Below, piece by piece: positions 35,140-45,137 of a DNA stretch of 64,000 nt. The notes below the pieces were generated by a model that saw only the letters and a list, made by a program, of their open reading frames with translations, was not told where the DNA came from and ran no database searches. The first letter of the stretch is position 1. Each line of letters starts with the position of its first letter. A program made the position numbers and the translations under genes. Origin of the DNA: Desulfovibrio sp. (GTDB taxonomy: Bacteria > Desulfobacterota > Desulfovibrionia > Desulfovibrionales > Desulfovibrionaceae); NCBI RefSeq assembly GCF_034006445.1, contig NZ_JAVESS010000003.1, positions 62,001 through 126,000 on the forward strand, given 5' to 3'.

Positions 35140-36966
35140 TTATTCCACGGTAACGCTTTTGGCCAGGTTGCGGGGTTGGTCCACATCCTTGCCAAGATAG
35201 TCAGCCGTTTCATAGCTGAACAGCTGCAGGGCGGGAAGGGCCACAAAGGCCGAGAGCGGGGCGGGAAGGGCCGGAATTTCCCAGCGATCTTCTGCATCCA
35301 GCTCCACGCCCTTGTTGGTCAGGGCAATGACCTTGCCCTGCCGGGCCTGAACCTCGACCATGTTGGATTTCACCTTGGGAAGCAGCGCGTCGTCCAGAGC
35401 CAGGGCGAACGTGGGAAAGCTCGGATCGATGAGCGCTATGGGGCCGTGCTTCATTTCGCCCGCCGCATACCCCTCGGCGTGGATGTAGGAAAGCTCCTTG
35501 AGCTTGAGCGCGCCTTCCAGCGCAAGGGGATAGCAGTGCCCACGGCCAAGATAGAAGAAATTGCGCACCTGCGCGTACTTGCGGGATATCTCCTTGGCGC
35601 GGTCGTGCAGCGCGGGCAGGCAGTCGTCCAGCAGGGCAGGCAGATTTTCGAGAATCTGCAGTGTGCTCCGGCAATCATCGGCGGGCAGGCAGCCTTTGCG
35701 CGTGCCCCAGTACAGGGCCATGAGGGCCAGCATAAGCATCTGGCTGCACATGGCCTTGGTGGAGGCCACGCTGATCTCCGGCCCGGCCTGGGTATAGAGC
35801 ACGGCGGAAGCGTCACGCGCGATGGATGAACCCACCACGTTGCACAGGCCAAGCACGGTCACGCCATTCTGTTTGGCAATGCGCAGGGCCGCAAGGGTGT
35901 CCGCCGTTTCGCCGCTCTGGCTGATGACAAGCACCATGTCGTCCTTGTCCAGCAGCAGGGTGTCGCGGTAGCGAAACTCCGAGGCGATTTCCACCTGCAC
36001 GGGCACGCGCGCCCAGTGTTCCAGCAGATGCCGCCCCCACAGGCCAGAATGATAGGAGGTGCCGCAGGCCACGATGTGCAGGCGTTTCGGCACGGGCAGG
36101 GCATCCAGCTCTTCCAGGCGCACCTGGCTTTTGTCCGCGTTCAGGCGGCCGGTGAGGCCATCGGAAATGACGCGGGGCTGCTCAAAAATTTCCTTGAGCA
36201 TAAAGTGGCGGTAACCGCCCTTTTGCGCGGCCTGCATGTCCCACTGGATGGTCTGCGTTTCACGGCTTACGGGGCTCAGGTCTTCAAGGCGCAGGATTTC
36301 AAAGCTGCCCGCCGTGGCGCGCACGAGGTCGCCGTCCTGCAAAAAGACCACCTTGCGCGTGTAGGGCAGAAAAGCCGGAATGTCCGAAGCCACAAAATTT
36401 TCGCCCGTTCCCTGACCGAAGATGAGCGGGGCAGACATGCGCGCGGCATAGATGACGCCGGGTTCGTCCTTGTCCATAAGGCATACGGCATACGCGCCGT
36501 GCGCCTCGCGCAGGGCCGTGGCAAAGGCGTGCAGCAGGTCGGGCGAGGTCTTGCGGCGCTCGGCCACAAGATTGACCAGCACTTCGGTGTCGGTTTCAGA
36601 GCTGAAGGTATAGCCCTTGCCCGTCAGTTCCGCCTTGATTTCCTGATAATTTTCAATGATTCCGTTGTGCACGATGGCCAGTGAGCCGTCGTTGCTGCAA
36701 TGGGGATGGGCATTGCGTTCGGCGGGCACGCCGTGCGTGGCCCAGCGTGTGTGGCCCATGGCGCAGGTGGGCGTGGTGACGGACTCGTGGGCGAGCTTTT
36801 CTTCCAGGGCAGCCAGTTTGCCCATGGCGCGCACCACATGTATGTCATTCTGGCGCACAAAGGCCACGCCAGCGGAGTCATAGCCGCGATATTCAAGCCT
36901 GCGCAGCCCTTCCACCACAACGGGAACGGCCGGTCTGTGTCCTGCATAACCAATAATACCGCACAT
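35140..36966 (-). CDS. glmS: Glucosamine-6-phosphate synthase (isomerizing)
   Basis: The 608-residue protein starts MCGIIGY; Cys2 becomes the N-terminal nucleophile of the glutaminase domain (1-~235) after Met removal. Two SIS domains follow (~290-600) with SQSGETADT and the DQPRNLAKSVTVE C-terminus typical of GlmS. It converts fructose-6-phosphate and glutamine to glucosamine-6-phosphate for peptidoglycan and lipopolysaccharide. The start is fixed by Cys2 and by AAGGAGG 7 bases upstream, not by an in-frame ATG 21 bases earlier. No glmS ribozyme is seen. Confidence 0.97.
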   Translation of the reverse strand: MCGIIGYAGHRPAVPVVVEGLRRLEYRGYDSAGVAFVRQNDIHVVRAMGKLAALEEKLAHESVTTPTCAMGHTRWATHGVPAERNAHPHCSNDGSLAIVHNGIIENYQEIKAELTGKGYTFSSETDTEVLVNLVAERRKTSPDLLHAFATALREAHGAYAVCLMDKDEPGVIYAARMSAPLIFGQGTGENFVASDIPAFLPYTRKVVFLQDGDLVRATAGSFEILRLEDLSPVSRETQTIQWDMQAAQKGGYRHFMLKEIFEQPRVISDGLTGRLNADKSQVRLEELDALPVPKRLHIVACGTSYHSGLWGRHLLEHWARVPVQVEIASEFRYRDTLLLDKDDMVLVISQSGETADTLAALRIAKQNGVTVLGLCNVVGSSIARDASAVLYTQAGPEISVASTKAMCSQMLMLALMALYWGTRKGCLPADDCRSTLQILENLPALLDDCLPALHDRAKEISRKYAQVRNFFYLGRGHCYPLALEGALKLKELSYIHAEGYAAGEMKHGPIALIDPSFPTFALALDDALLPKVKSNMVEVQARQGKVIALTNKGVELDAEDRWEIPALPAPLSAFVALPALQLFSYETADYLGKDVDQPRNLAKSVTVE

Positions 36967-37106
36967 AGCGTGCCTCCTTATATACAACCGGAAGACCGTG
37001 CCCCCCGGCGCCGCAAAAATTCACGGCCCTGAAACGTCCTTGCCTTTGTCTGGCGGCGGGTCTGTAAGGCCTGCGCCATGCTCACATGTCTTGCTCTTAC
37101 AAACAA

Positions 37107-37133
37107 GGCCGGAGCCGTCAAGCGGCTCCGGCC
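37107..37133 (-). terminator. Intrinsic terminator after ppiD
   Basis: GGCCGGAGCCG (37107-37117) pairs with CGGCTCCGGCC (37123-37133). On the minus strand it is followed by TTGTTTGT. It lies 103 bases past the ppiD stop and separates ppiD from glmS. Confidence 0.8.
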
Positions 37134-37235
37134 AGAATAGTATAATATCAGGCGCAACAGCCTCTTTATTCGGGCTGTTAAAGATGTGGGCACACAATGT
37201 GCGCGCAAATCCCGTCGCCTGAAAGACGCGTGCTG

Positions 37236-39155
37236 TTACATATTCTTGCGGTCAACAAAATCTTCGTTGTAAACCTTGATCTTGGCGCTGGAAGCAAGCC
37301 GCTGCATGAACATTTCAAACAGGGCATTGGCCCGGTCACGGGTAACGGCATTGGCCATGATATCCTTGACCATATCCCATTCGGCGGCGTCAGGGGGCTG
37401 TACGCCCTTGACCCGCACGAGAACGGCGCCGGAGCCGTTGTCGCCCTCAACCGCGTAGGCCACGGGCAGCCACTGGCCGGCCTTGGCCTCAAACAGCGCT
37501 TCAGTCATTTCGGGGTTGGGCGCAAAACCGGGCAGACCGCCGTTGCGCTCCACGCCCTTGGCAATCTTGACTTCACGACCCTTCAGTCCCGCTGCGCCCA
37601 AGGGCGCGGTGTCCAGATCCTTACGCACCTGGCTTGCGGCGTCCATAGCCGCCACAAGGGCCTTTTCCGCGATCAGGGCCTTGACGATCTGGCCCTTGAC
37701 GGAGTCCAGGGGAGCCGTGGTTGCGGGCTCGGACTTGAGCACGCGAGCCACCACATAGGACTTTCCGGCCTCAAGTGCCGTGTCCACAGGGTTACCCGCC
37801 GGAGTGCCCACAAGAACAGACGCGCCTTCGGCAGTGACGCCCAGCGTGTTTACGAGGTCGGCGGCAGAAAGCAGGCCGGTTTCACCCCATTTGAGACCGT
37901 ACTTTTCCGCGCCCTGCTTGAGGGGGCGGCCAAGGATGTTGTCTTCAACAAGGCTGTCCACCACGTCGTGCAGCTTGTCCACGCCCTGTTCCTGGGCCAT
38001 GGTGGCCAGAACTTCGGCTTCCACCTGCTTGAAGGGCGGCAGACCGCCTGCCTTCTTTTCTTCAACCTTGATGATGTGCAGGCCGAACTGGCTGCGCACA
38101 GGAGCGGAAACCTTGCCAGCGTCAAGGGCAAAAGCGGCGTCTTCAAAGGGTTTCACGGTCATGCCGCGCTTGACCCAGCCAAGTTCGCCGCCAGGCCCGG
38201 CGGCATTGGGGCCGTTGTGCTCGTCGGCCACAGCGGCAAAGCTTTTGCCAGACTTGAGCTCGGCTTCAATTTTGGCGGCCTGATCCTGGGCCTTCTTCAC
38301 ATCGGCCTCAGAGGCATCCTCGGCCAGGGGCACAAGAATATGGGCCGCCTTCACTTCTTCTTTCTGCTCAAAGCGGGCGGCGTTTTCTTCATACCACTTC
38401 TGCGCGTCGGCAGAGCTGATGCTGCTGGCCTTCACGAGATCCTGCGGATTCACCAGCACATAGGAAACGTCGGCCTTGGCGGGAACGGCGAACTGGGCCT
38501 TGTGGCTCTCGTAGTAGGCCGCCACCTCTTCATCGGTAGGCTTGATGGAAGCGGCAAAATCCGCCTCGTTGATGAAAATATAGTCCACATCCCGCTTTTC
38601 ACGCAGGAATTCAAAGCGCTTCTGCGCTTCGGCGGGGTCGGCCCAGGCGGGGGCCGTCACCATGTCGTACATCTTTTTCCGCAGCATCTCGCGCGCCGTA
38701 TCCTGCTCGAACTGGGCGGGCGTAAGACGCTGCGCCGCCAGAATGCGGGAATACACGCCGGGATCAAACTGCCCCTTTTCATTCTGAAAGCTCTTGATGC
38801 TGCCGATGGCCACGCGCAGTTCCACAGGCGTGACCGTCACGCCTGTGCGGGCGGCCTCCTGGGACAGCAATGTCTGGGTGACAAGGTCACGCAGTACCTG
38901 GCGACCCAGCTGCTGCTGTTTCAACTGCTCGCGCGTGACTCCGGGGTTGCTCCGGAGCAGGTTTTCTTCGGCGTTGCGGTAGGCGGACTCGAATTCACGC
39001 ATGGTAATGGCGTCGCCATTGACCACGGCCACCAGAGTGCCCGCGCTGCGGTCATTAAAGTTGCCCACGCCCCAGAAAACAAAGACGAGGATGATAAGCG
39101 CAAAGGCCAGTTTGACGCCCAAAGACTGTGATTTATCACGGATATACTCAAGCAT
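37236..39155 (-). CDS. ppiD: PpiD-like periplasmic peptidyl-prolyl isomerase
   Basis: The 639-residue protein has a short cytoplasmic start (MLEYIRDKSQS), one membrane anchor (~14-30), a SurA-type N-domain beginning VVNGDAITMREFESAYRN, and a parvulin domain (~268-365; KAAHILVPL, GPGGELGWVKRGMTVKPFEDAAF, SQFGLHIIKV). It should assist folding of exported proteins at the inner-membrane periplasmic face. Length matches E. coli PpiD (623). CGGAG precedes the ATG. It lies 108 bases downstream of the sigma-54 regulator on the same strand. Confidence 0.9.
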   Translation of the reverse strand: MLEYIRDKSQSLGVKLAFALIILVFVFWGVGNFNDRSAGTLVAVVNGDAITMREFESAYRNAEENLLRSNPGVTREQLKQQQLGRQVLRDLVTQTLLSQEAARTGVTVTPVELRVAIGSIKSFQNEKGQFDPGVYSRILAAQRLTPAQFEQDTAREMLRKKMYDMVTAPAWADPAEAQKRFEFLREKRDVDYIFINEADFAASIKPTDEEVAAYYESHKAQFAVPAKADVSYVLVNPQDLVKASSISSADAQKWYEENAARFEQKEEVKAAHILVPLAEDASEADVKKAQDQAAKIEAELKSGKSFAAVADEHNGPNAAGPGGELGWVKRGMTVKPFEDAAFALDAGKVSAPVRSQFGLHIIKVEEKKAGGLPPFKQVEAEVLATMAQEQGVDKLHDVVDSLVEDNILGRPLKQGAEKYGLKWGETGLLSAADLVNTLGVTAEGASVLVGTPAGNPVDTALEAGKSYVVARVLKSEPATTAPLDSVKGQIVKALIAEKALVAAMDAASQVRKDLDTAPLGAAGLKGREVKIAKGVERNGGLPGFAPNPEMTEALFEAKAGQWLPVAYAVEGDNGSGAVLVRVKGVQPPDAAEWDMVKDIMANAVTRDRANALFEMFMQRLASSAKIKVYNEDFVDRKNM

Positions 39156-39263
39156 GCGGACTCCGGAATGCGTAATTGCTCTTGACGTAGAGCGGCATCA
39201 TATGCGCAATCCTGTGGAAACTCAAGAAAGACTGCACATCCGCCGAAAGTGGGGGCAACATCC

Positions 39264-40913
39264 CTACTTTATGTCCAGTTTGCGCATGCGGTGCTGCAAG
39301 GTGGAGCGCGGCACGCCGAGCAGATCCGCAGCCCCGCCCGGCCCGGAAAGCTTGCCCCCGCTGAGACGCAGGGCCTTCTCGATATGGGCTTTTTCGTTTT
39401 GCTCAAGGGTGGGCAGCGCAGAGGAAGCCCCCGGCTTTTCAACGCCCGTTTGGGGGAGTATGGGCACCTGCCAATTGCCCCATGGCGCGCCTGGCTGCGG
39501 AGCGGCAGCCGGAAACGCCGGGCCGGACGCAAGGTCGCCTGCCGGTGTTTTCCACAAATGCAGGGCCTCGGCCACGAAGCTCTCGGTAATGGGGCCATCC
39601 AGTGTTTGCAGCAACAGGCGGCTCACCACGTTGCGCAACTCGCGCGTATTGCCGGGCCAGGGGTGCTCATAAAGGGCTTCCATGACAGAACGCGTGAGTT
39701 TTGGCGGGGTTATTTCATATTCCTTGGCAAACTGCTTTACAAAATGATCCACAAACAGCGGTATGTCGTTTTTTCTTTCGCGAAGCGGCGGCATGCGCAG
39801 CACCACCGAGCCAAGCCGGTAATAGAGATCCCGGCGCAGACGGCCTTCGTCCATGGCTGTCGCAAGGTCGATGTTGGTGGCGGACAAGACGCGGATGTCC
39901 ACCCCGATGGGCGAGGCTTCGCCCACACGTTCAAAAGAATTTTCTTCAAGCACCTGCAGGAGCTTGCTTTGCATTTCTGGTGCAAGCTCGCCAATTTCAT
40001 CAAGAAAAAGTGTGCCGCCCTGGGCCAGTTCAACGCGGCCCACGCGCTTGCTCGTGGCCCCGGTAAACGCCCCCTTGGCGTAGCCGAACATTTCGCTCTC
40101 AAAAAGGGTGGGGGGCAGGGACGGGCAGTTGACCTTCACAAAATTGTTTCCCCTGCGCGGGCTGTGCCTGTGCAGCCAGCGGGCCATCATGCTTTTGCCC
40201 GTACCCGTTTCACCCACGATCATTACCGCGATGTGCAGCTTGGCCACCTTGCGCGCCAGGGCCATAAGCCTGTGCAGGTCGGGCGTCTCAAGCAGGCTTG
40301 AGGCCAGCTGGATGCTGCCCGTGGTGTCCGTGTCAGGGGTTTGCGGCATGGTCGTGTTCGTGGCGCGGGCTTTTTCAAGGCGCTCCTCGGACAATACGGC
40401 AAAAAGAAAGGTGGACAGCACCGGGCTGAGTTCCAAAAGCACATTGAGGATCTGCACGATGTTTTCAGGGGGCTTTATAAATGAAACGTGCAGGGTTCCG
40501 ATAACTTCGCCGCTGACGATGAGCGGCAGGGCGATGGTGGAGTTGAGGCCCACGGTGGAAAGCGGCATGGGCGAGTCGCCGAAATCGTGTTTCGCCAGGT
40601 CATTGATGACCACGGGCTTGCGTGAGGCAATGGCCAGGCCTGCCACCGTGTTCTGGGCGATGCGCGTGTTGGAGAGCGATTCCACCACGGTGCCGTCGGC
40701 CGCCGTAAAGAGATTGAGAAATTCCCTTTCGGCGTCATACAGGTTGATGCAGAAGCGGTCATAGTGAAACAAGACGCGGAGCTGTTTTGCAAGCATGCGA
40801 AAAAACGCGTTTCGATCCATCTTGCCCACGACCAATTTGGCCAGATGGTGCACCACCTGGCCTACTGTCTGGGAAGGATTGCGCAAACCGTCTGCGGAAA
40901 TCTCGTAGGGCAT
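39264..40913 (-). CDS. GAF-domain sigma-54-dependent activator, probable suy regulator
   Basis: The 549-residue protein has an N-terminal GAF ligand domain (~25-185), an AAA+ domain (~205-435) with Walker A GETGTGKS, the sigma-54 contact loop KGAFTGAT and Walker B TLFLDEIGE, and a C-terminal Fis-type helix-turn-helix (~505-549). It is transcribed away from suyA copy 1 across 340 bases holding a clear -24/-12 promoter, so it most likely senses a sulfonate or metabolite and activates suyAB. The effector is unknown. A remnant of a sister copy lies at 49117-49656 in the same position relative to suyA copy 2. Confidence 0.9.
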   Translation of the reverse strand: MPYEISADGLRNPSQTVGQVVHHLAKLVVGKMDRNAFFRMLAKQLRVLFHYDRFCINLYDAEREFLNLFTAADGTVVESLSNTRIAQNTVAGLAIASRKPVVINDLAKHDFGDSPMPLSTVGLNSTIALPLIVSGEVIGTLHVSFIKPPENIVQILNVLLELSPVLSTFLFAVLSEERLEKARATNTTMPQTPDTDTTGSIQLASSLLETPDLHRLMALARKVAKLHIAVMIVGETGTGKSMMARWLHRHSPRRGNNFVKVNCPSLPPTLFESEMFGYAKGAFTGATSKRVGRVELAQGGTLFLDEIGELAPEMQSKLLQVLEENSFERVGEASPIGVDIRVLSATNIDLATAMDEGRLRRDLYYRLGSVVLRMPPLRERKNDIPLFVDHFVKQFAKEYEITPPKLTRSVMEALYEHPWPGNTRELRNVVSRLLLQTLDGPITESFVAEALHLWKTPAGDLASGPAFPAAAPQPGAPWGNWQVPILPQTGVEKPGASSALPTLEQNEKAHIEKALRLSGGKLSGPGGAADLLGVPRSTLQHRMRKLDIK

Positions 40914-41253
40914 AACTCACCTCTGCCCACATTTAATCATTCCCCTGCCCAAATACAAGCAAAATTACCACAACCGGTCAATACTAGCTGCGCGTCCAAC
41001 CAACTTTGTGAAAAATTCTCCATATATGGCACAGGTCATTGCCCACGCGCACTTTTGGCATGCCCCTTGCTATCAAACAAGCAAAGACGAAGGTGAAGCA
41101 AGTGATCCGCGTTGCATCTGCGAATAAATACTCTCAAACGATGGGGTATTTAATCGCTATACAAATGCTAATACGCATTATCATATATACAACAAGGACT
41201 CCTTGTCCATTAATTCACGTTTTATTATTACCATACTATCCAAGGAGACCAGT
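40914..41253. other. Control region between activator and suyA copy 1
   Basis: It contains the -24/-12 promoter and a leader of about 170 bases. Much of its sequence recurs at 49657-49996 before suyA copy 2. A specific upstream activator site cannot be picked with confidence. Confidence 0.6.
41055..41071 (+). promoter_or_regulatory. Sigma-54 promoter of suyAB copy 1
   Basis: TTGGCATGCCCCTTGCT matches the -24 (TGGCAY, 41056-41061) and -12 (TTGCW, 41067-41071) elements with the required spacing. The divergent activator is a sigma-54 enhancer-binding protein. Confidence 0.88.
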
Positions 41254-41538
41254 ATGACAACCCACTTTGTGGTGCATGAGCCCGGCGACTGCGTCGGCGT
41301 GGTCGTAGTTGAAGGCGTCAAAAAGGGCGACCAACTCAACGGCTGGGTTATGGACGGCGACACCACCCTCGTGTTCGAAACTTTGAGCGACATCCCCATC
41401 GGGCACAAGATCGCCCTGCAGAACCTTGCTGAAGGCGACACCGTCATCAAATACGGCACCGACATCGGCAAGGTGGTCAAGCCCATCAAGCGTGGTGAAC
41501 ACCTGCATGTGCACAACGTCAAAACCAAGAGGTGGTAA
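41254..41538 (+). CDS. suyA: (2R)-sulfolactate sulfo-lyase, alpha subunit, copy 1
   Basis: The 94-residue protein is a UxaA/SAF-type small domain ([21 protein letters not shown]). It matches the small subunit of sulfolactate sulfo-lyase, which with SuyB cleaves sulfolactate to pyruvate and sulfite in the cytoplasm. AAGGAG precedes the ATG. The stop is 4 bases before suyB. It differs from copy 2 at three positions (NLAE versus DLSE, and VVKPI versus VIKPI). An altronate-dehydratase relative is the main alternative, but the split small/large subunits and sulfonate context favour SuyA. Confidence 0.88.
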   Translation: MTTHFVVHEPGDCVGVVVVEGVKKGDQLNGWVMDGDTTLVFETLSDIPIGHKIALQNLAEGDTVIKYGTDIGKVVKPIKRGEHLHVHNVKTKRW

Positions 41539-41542
41539 ACCA

Positions 41543-42703
41543 ATGAACAAGACATTTATGGGCTACCGCCGCGAAAATGGCCGTGTGGGCATCCGTAACC
41601 ATGTGGTCATTCTGCCTCTGGACGACCTTTCCAACGCTGCCTGTGAGGCTGTGGGAAACAACATCAAGGGCACCCTGGCCCTGCCCCACGCCTATGGCCG
41701 TCTGCAGTTCGGTGAAGACCTTGACCTGCATTTCCGCACCCTTATCGGCGTGGGCAGCAACCCCAACGTGGCCGCAGTTGTCGTTATCGGCATCGAGCCC
41801 GTGTGGACGCAGCGCGTGGTCGACGGCATCGCCAAGACCGGCAAGCCGGTTGTAGGCTTTGGCATTGAACAGCATGGCGACCTGGAAACCATCCGCGCCG
41901 CTTCCCTCAAGGCCAAGGAGTTCGTCCACTTTGCCACCGAACTGCAGCGTACCGAATGCAGCATGGACGAACTGTGGGTTTCCACCAAGTGCGGCGAATC
42001 CGACACCACTTCCGGCATTGCTTCCAACCCCACCGTTGGCAACGCTTTTGACAAGCTGTGGGAAATGGGCGCCACTACCCTGTTTGGTGAAACCACCGAA
42101 ATCACCGGCGGCGAACACCTGGTCGCCGCCCGTTGCGCCACCGAAGACGTGCGCAAAAAATTCATGGGCTTCTTTGACCGCTACGCCAAGGTTGTTGACG
42201 ACCACAAGACCGACGACCTTTGCGATTCCCAGCCCACCAAGGGCAACATCGAAGGCGGCCTGACCACCATTGAGGAAAAGGCCCTCGGCAACATTCAGAA
42301 AATCGGCCGCAAGGCTCCGGTTATCGGCTGCCTCGACAAGGCCGAAACCCCCACCGGCCCCGGCCTGTGGTTTATGGATTCCTCTTCCGCCGCTGCCGAA
42401 ATGGTCACCCTGTGCGCGGCTTCCGGCTTTGTGGCCCACTTCTTCCCCACGGGACAGGGCAACATCATCGGCAACCCCATCCTGCCCGTTATCAAACTGT
42501 CGGCCAACCCGCGCACCGTGCGCACCATGAACGAACACATCGACGTGGACGTTTCCGGCATTCTGCGCCGCGAAATCAACCTGGATCAGGCGGGCGACAT
42601 GCTGCTTGCGATGCTTATCAGTACTTGCAACGGCCGCAATACCTCGGCTGAAGCCCTGGGCCATCGCGAATTTATCATGACCAGACTCTACGAAAGCGCG
42701 TAG
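41543..42703 (+). CDS. suyB: (2R)-sulfolactate sulfo-lyase, beta subunit, copy 1
   Basis: The 386-residue protein is the UxaA C-terminal-type large subunit ([53 protein letters not shown]). It forms the catalytic part of SuyAB, a metal-dependent C-S lyase giving sulfite and pyruvate. Start ATG 41543 follows GAGGTGG. It differs from copy 2 at about five residues. A strong hairpin (42710-42748) lies between it and the larA-like gene. Confidence 0.9.
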   Translation: MNKTFMGYRRENGRVGIRNHVVILPLDDLSNAACEAVGNNIKGTLALPHAYGRLQFGEDLDLHFRTLIGVGSNPNVAAVVVIGIEPVWTQRVVDGIAKTGKPVVGFGIEQHGDLETIRAASLKAKEFVHFATELQRTECSMDELWVSTKCGESDTTSGIASNPTVGNAFDKLWEMGATTLFGETTEITGGEHLVAARCATEDVRKKFMGFFDRYAKVVDDHKTDDLCDSQPTKGNIEGGLTTIEEKALGNIQKIGRKAPVIGCLDKAETPTGPGLWFMDSSSAAAEMVTLCAASGFVAHFFPTGQGNIIGNPILPVIKLSANPRTVRTMNEHIDVDVSGILRREINLDQAGDMLLAMLISTCNGRNTSAEALGHREFIMTRLYESA

Positions 42704-42709
42704 CCTCCT

Positions 42710-42748
42710 CATCCGCGTGCCGTAAGACATTGTTACGGCACGCGGATG
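42710..42748 (+). other. Conserved suyB-larA intercistronic hairpin, copy 1
   Basis: CATCCGCGTGCCGTAA (42710-42725) pairs perfectly with TTACGGCACGCGGATG (42733-42748) around GACATTG. No T run follows, so it may stabilise or process the messenger, or partly terminate it. The equivalent at 51451-51493 keeps the stem but changes the loop. Confidence 0.8.
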
Positions 42749-42826
42749 AAGACAGGGTTCATGCCCTCCACTGGGACTGCATGCATAAAAAACATCGCGG
42801 TGAACAGCTACCAAAGGATTCCGTCC

Positions 42827-44072
42827 ATGAACCACACGCTCAAATACGGATCAGGCAGCCTGCACCTGGAAATACCAGATACGTGCGATGTTAGTGTGTT
42901 TACCCCGCAGCAGGTGGAACCGCTTGATAATCCACTGGCCGTTTTCATGAACGCGCTTGATGCGGCCGAAGGCTGTCCGGCCCTGGAAAAGATGCCGACG
43001 CCTGAATCCGCGGCCATCGCCGTGCCCGATGAAACCCGTCCCTTCCCCATCAAGCTGCTGCTTCCTCCTCTGTTAGAAAGAATTTTTACAAGCTATCCGT
43101 CGCTGCCTCACCACATGGTTCGCATCGTGGTCGGGGGGGGCTTCATGAGCCGCCCGACCAGGCCCAGTTGGCGCGCATTCTTCCTGAAGACCTTCGCGGC
43201 TGCACGGTGGTGAGCCACGACGCACAAAATTCTCCCATGCGGCACATGGGCATTACCAGCCGGGGGTCCCCGGTGGAAATCAATGCCGCCTACGCAAATG
43301 CAGACCTCAAGATTGTTATAGGCATGGTGGACGCGCACCAGTTCGTAGGTTTCACCGGCGGGGCCAAGGGCGTGGTCATTGGATGCGCTTCAGCGGGCAT
43401 GCTCACCAAAAACCACAGCCAGCTCCAGGATCCTCGCGCCTTTGCGGGAAACCTTGAAAACAACCCCGTACGTGAAGACCTGAACGAGGCCGGCATCCTG
43501 GCCGGGGTCAAGCTGGCCGTCAACGTGGTGATGACGCCGGACAAAAAAATTGCCGCACTGTACGTTGGCGATCCCTGCGCGCTGCTGAACACCTTGGCAG
43601 AAAAAACCCGCAAGCTTTACGGCTTCAAGCTCACCAGAACCTGGGACATCGTTGTGGCCTCCTGCGGCGGCGCGCCAAAAGATATCTGCCTCTATCAAGC
43701 GCAAAAAGCGCTGGATTCCGCACGGCGCTGCGCTGGAGAACACGGACGCATTTTGCTTCTGGCAGAATGTGCTCAAGGCATTGGCGATGAAAGGTACGAA
43801 AACTACGTGAGCCGCTTCACCGATCACAAAAGCCTGCTGCAGGACTTTATGCAGCAGAATTCAAGATGGGCGCGCACAAGGCTTTTCTGTTTTCACGCGT
43901 GGCGGCACAGCACGAACTTGTGCTGCATACAGAACTCTCAGAAGCTGACGCGGGCCGCTGCCTGCTGCGCAAAGCAGACGCGCAGACAACGCTTGACGCA
44001 TGGCTGGCAATAAATCCCCACGCCTCAGTGGCAATTTTGACCCACGCCAATTCCATGTTTTTTTATAACTAA
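42827..44072 (+). pseudogene. larA-like gene, copy 1, broken by two single-base deletions
   Basis: Compared with the intact copy at 51572-52819, one base is lost in the G-rich run near 43132-43142 and one G near 43857 (CAGCAGAATTC versus CAGCAGGAATTC). The three resulting frames still encode all parts of a nickel-pincer racemase-like protein: DETRPFP, then DAHQFVGFTGGAKG and KNHS, then the C-terminus ending HANSMFFYN. Translation from ATG 42827 would stop after ~128 residues. Either it is a decaying duplicate or the indels are assembly errors. Apart from these indels the two copies remain very similar. Confidence 0.82.
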
Positions 44073-44143
44073 CGTTCAAAAGCGTAACATTTTGAATAAA
44101 GGGCGATTTTTATCAACTGTACAGCATTATCATGGGGAATAAA

Positions 44144-45133
44144 ATGAAAAAAAACATTATTGCACTCATCCTTATTGCTTTATTTGCCACTCCAGCATTG
44201 GCAATGAACAGCGAAGTTCGCATCAGCAAGCAGTATGGCCTTCCATATCTGCCGCTTATGGTCGTTGAAGAACACAAGTTGATAGAAAAACAGGCTGCGG
44301 CTGTGGGGCTCAACAATGTCAAGGTTACCTGGCTGACTTTCGGCAGCGGTGCAACGTCAAATGACGCGCTCCTTTCTGGCAATGTTGATATTATATCCGG
44401 TGGAGTGGCACCCTTTTTACGGCTATGGGACAAATCAAAAGGTAAGGTCAAAGCTTTGGCCTCACTTGACCAATCCCCACAGGTGCTGAACACCTCTCGG
44501 CCCGAAGTAAAGAGCTTAAAAGATTTTACGCCCAACGACAAAATAGCTCTGCCGGCCGTTAAAGTGTCAATGCAGGCCCTGGCTTTGCAAATGGCTGCGG
44601 CCAAAGAGTTCGGCAAAGAAAATTACGATAAAATAGATTATCTGACCGTGTCCGCAAAATACCCTGATGCGGCCATCGCCCTTACCTCCGGCAAGTCTGA
44701 AATTACCGGGCATGTTGCTTCAGAGCCTTTCAGCACCTTTGAACTTAATTCCCCAGGGATACATAGTGTATTCAGTTCCTATGACGTTCTCGGCGGGCAC
44801 CACATTTCCAATCTGATCTCCACTTCTGAAAGTTTCTACAACTCTAATAAAGAACTCTGCAAAGCCATCCTTCTGGCATTGGACAACGCTTCGGCGTGGA
44901 TAGCCGACAACAAGGTCAAGGCCGCAGAATTGTACATTACAAAAACCAATTCCAAAGAGCCTGTCGAGCTCATCACAGAAATCTTGAAAAACCCCGACAT
45001 CGTATACAGCACCGTTCCTGTTAGAATTACGATGTTTTCAGATTTTCTTTATGACCAGGGTGCAATTAAAACCAAGGCTCATAGCTGGAAAGATCTCTAT
45101 TTCGACGCCATTTTTGACAGGGTAGGGAGCTAA
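44144..45133 (+). CDS. Sulfonate-type ABC substrate-binding protein, paralogue 1
   Basis: The 329-residue protein has a Sec signal peptide (MKKNIIALILIALFATPALA) and an NMT1/TauA-like periplasmic binding domain (RISKQYGLPYLPLMVVEEHKL, then LLSGNVDIISGG). It should deliver a sulfonate or small acid to the TauB/TauC-like proteins encoded next. ATG 44144 is chosen because GGGG lies 6 bases upstream; an ATG 12 bases earlier is in frame. The gene is visibly more AT-rich than the suy genes. It is closely similar to the second binding protein at 46902. Confidence 0.8.
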   Translation: MKKNIIALILIALFATPALAMNSEVRISKQYGLPYLPLMVVEEHKLIEKQAAAVGLNNVKVTWLTFGSGATSNDALLSGNVDIISGGVAPFLRLWDKSKGKVKALASLDQSPQVLNTSRPEVKSLKDFTPNDKIALPAVKVSMQALALQMAAAKEFGKENYDKIDYLTVSAKYPDAAIALTSGKSEITGHVASEPFSTFELNSPGIHSVFSSYDVLGGHHISNLISTSESFYNSNKELCKAILLALDNASAWIADNKVKAAELYITKTNSKEPVELITEILKNPDIVYSTVPVRITMFSDFLYDQGAIKTKAHSWKDLYFDAIFDRVGS

Positions 45134-45137
45134 TCAC

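Noticed and set aside
36967..37106. glmS ribozyme or riboswitch in the glmS leader
   Set aside because: The leader is short, with no ribozyme core; this class is found mainly in Gram-positive bacteria.
37197..39131. 644-codon plus-strand open frame opposite ppiD
   Set aside because: Antisense shadow of a clear parvulin-family gene.
41519..42835. Long minus-strand open frames conserved opposite both suyB copies (also 50262-51527)
   Set aside because: Their conservation follows from the suyB duplication, not from independent selection; the protein is not recognisable.
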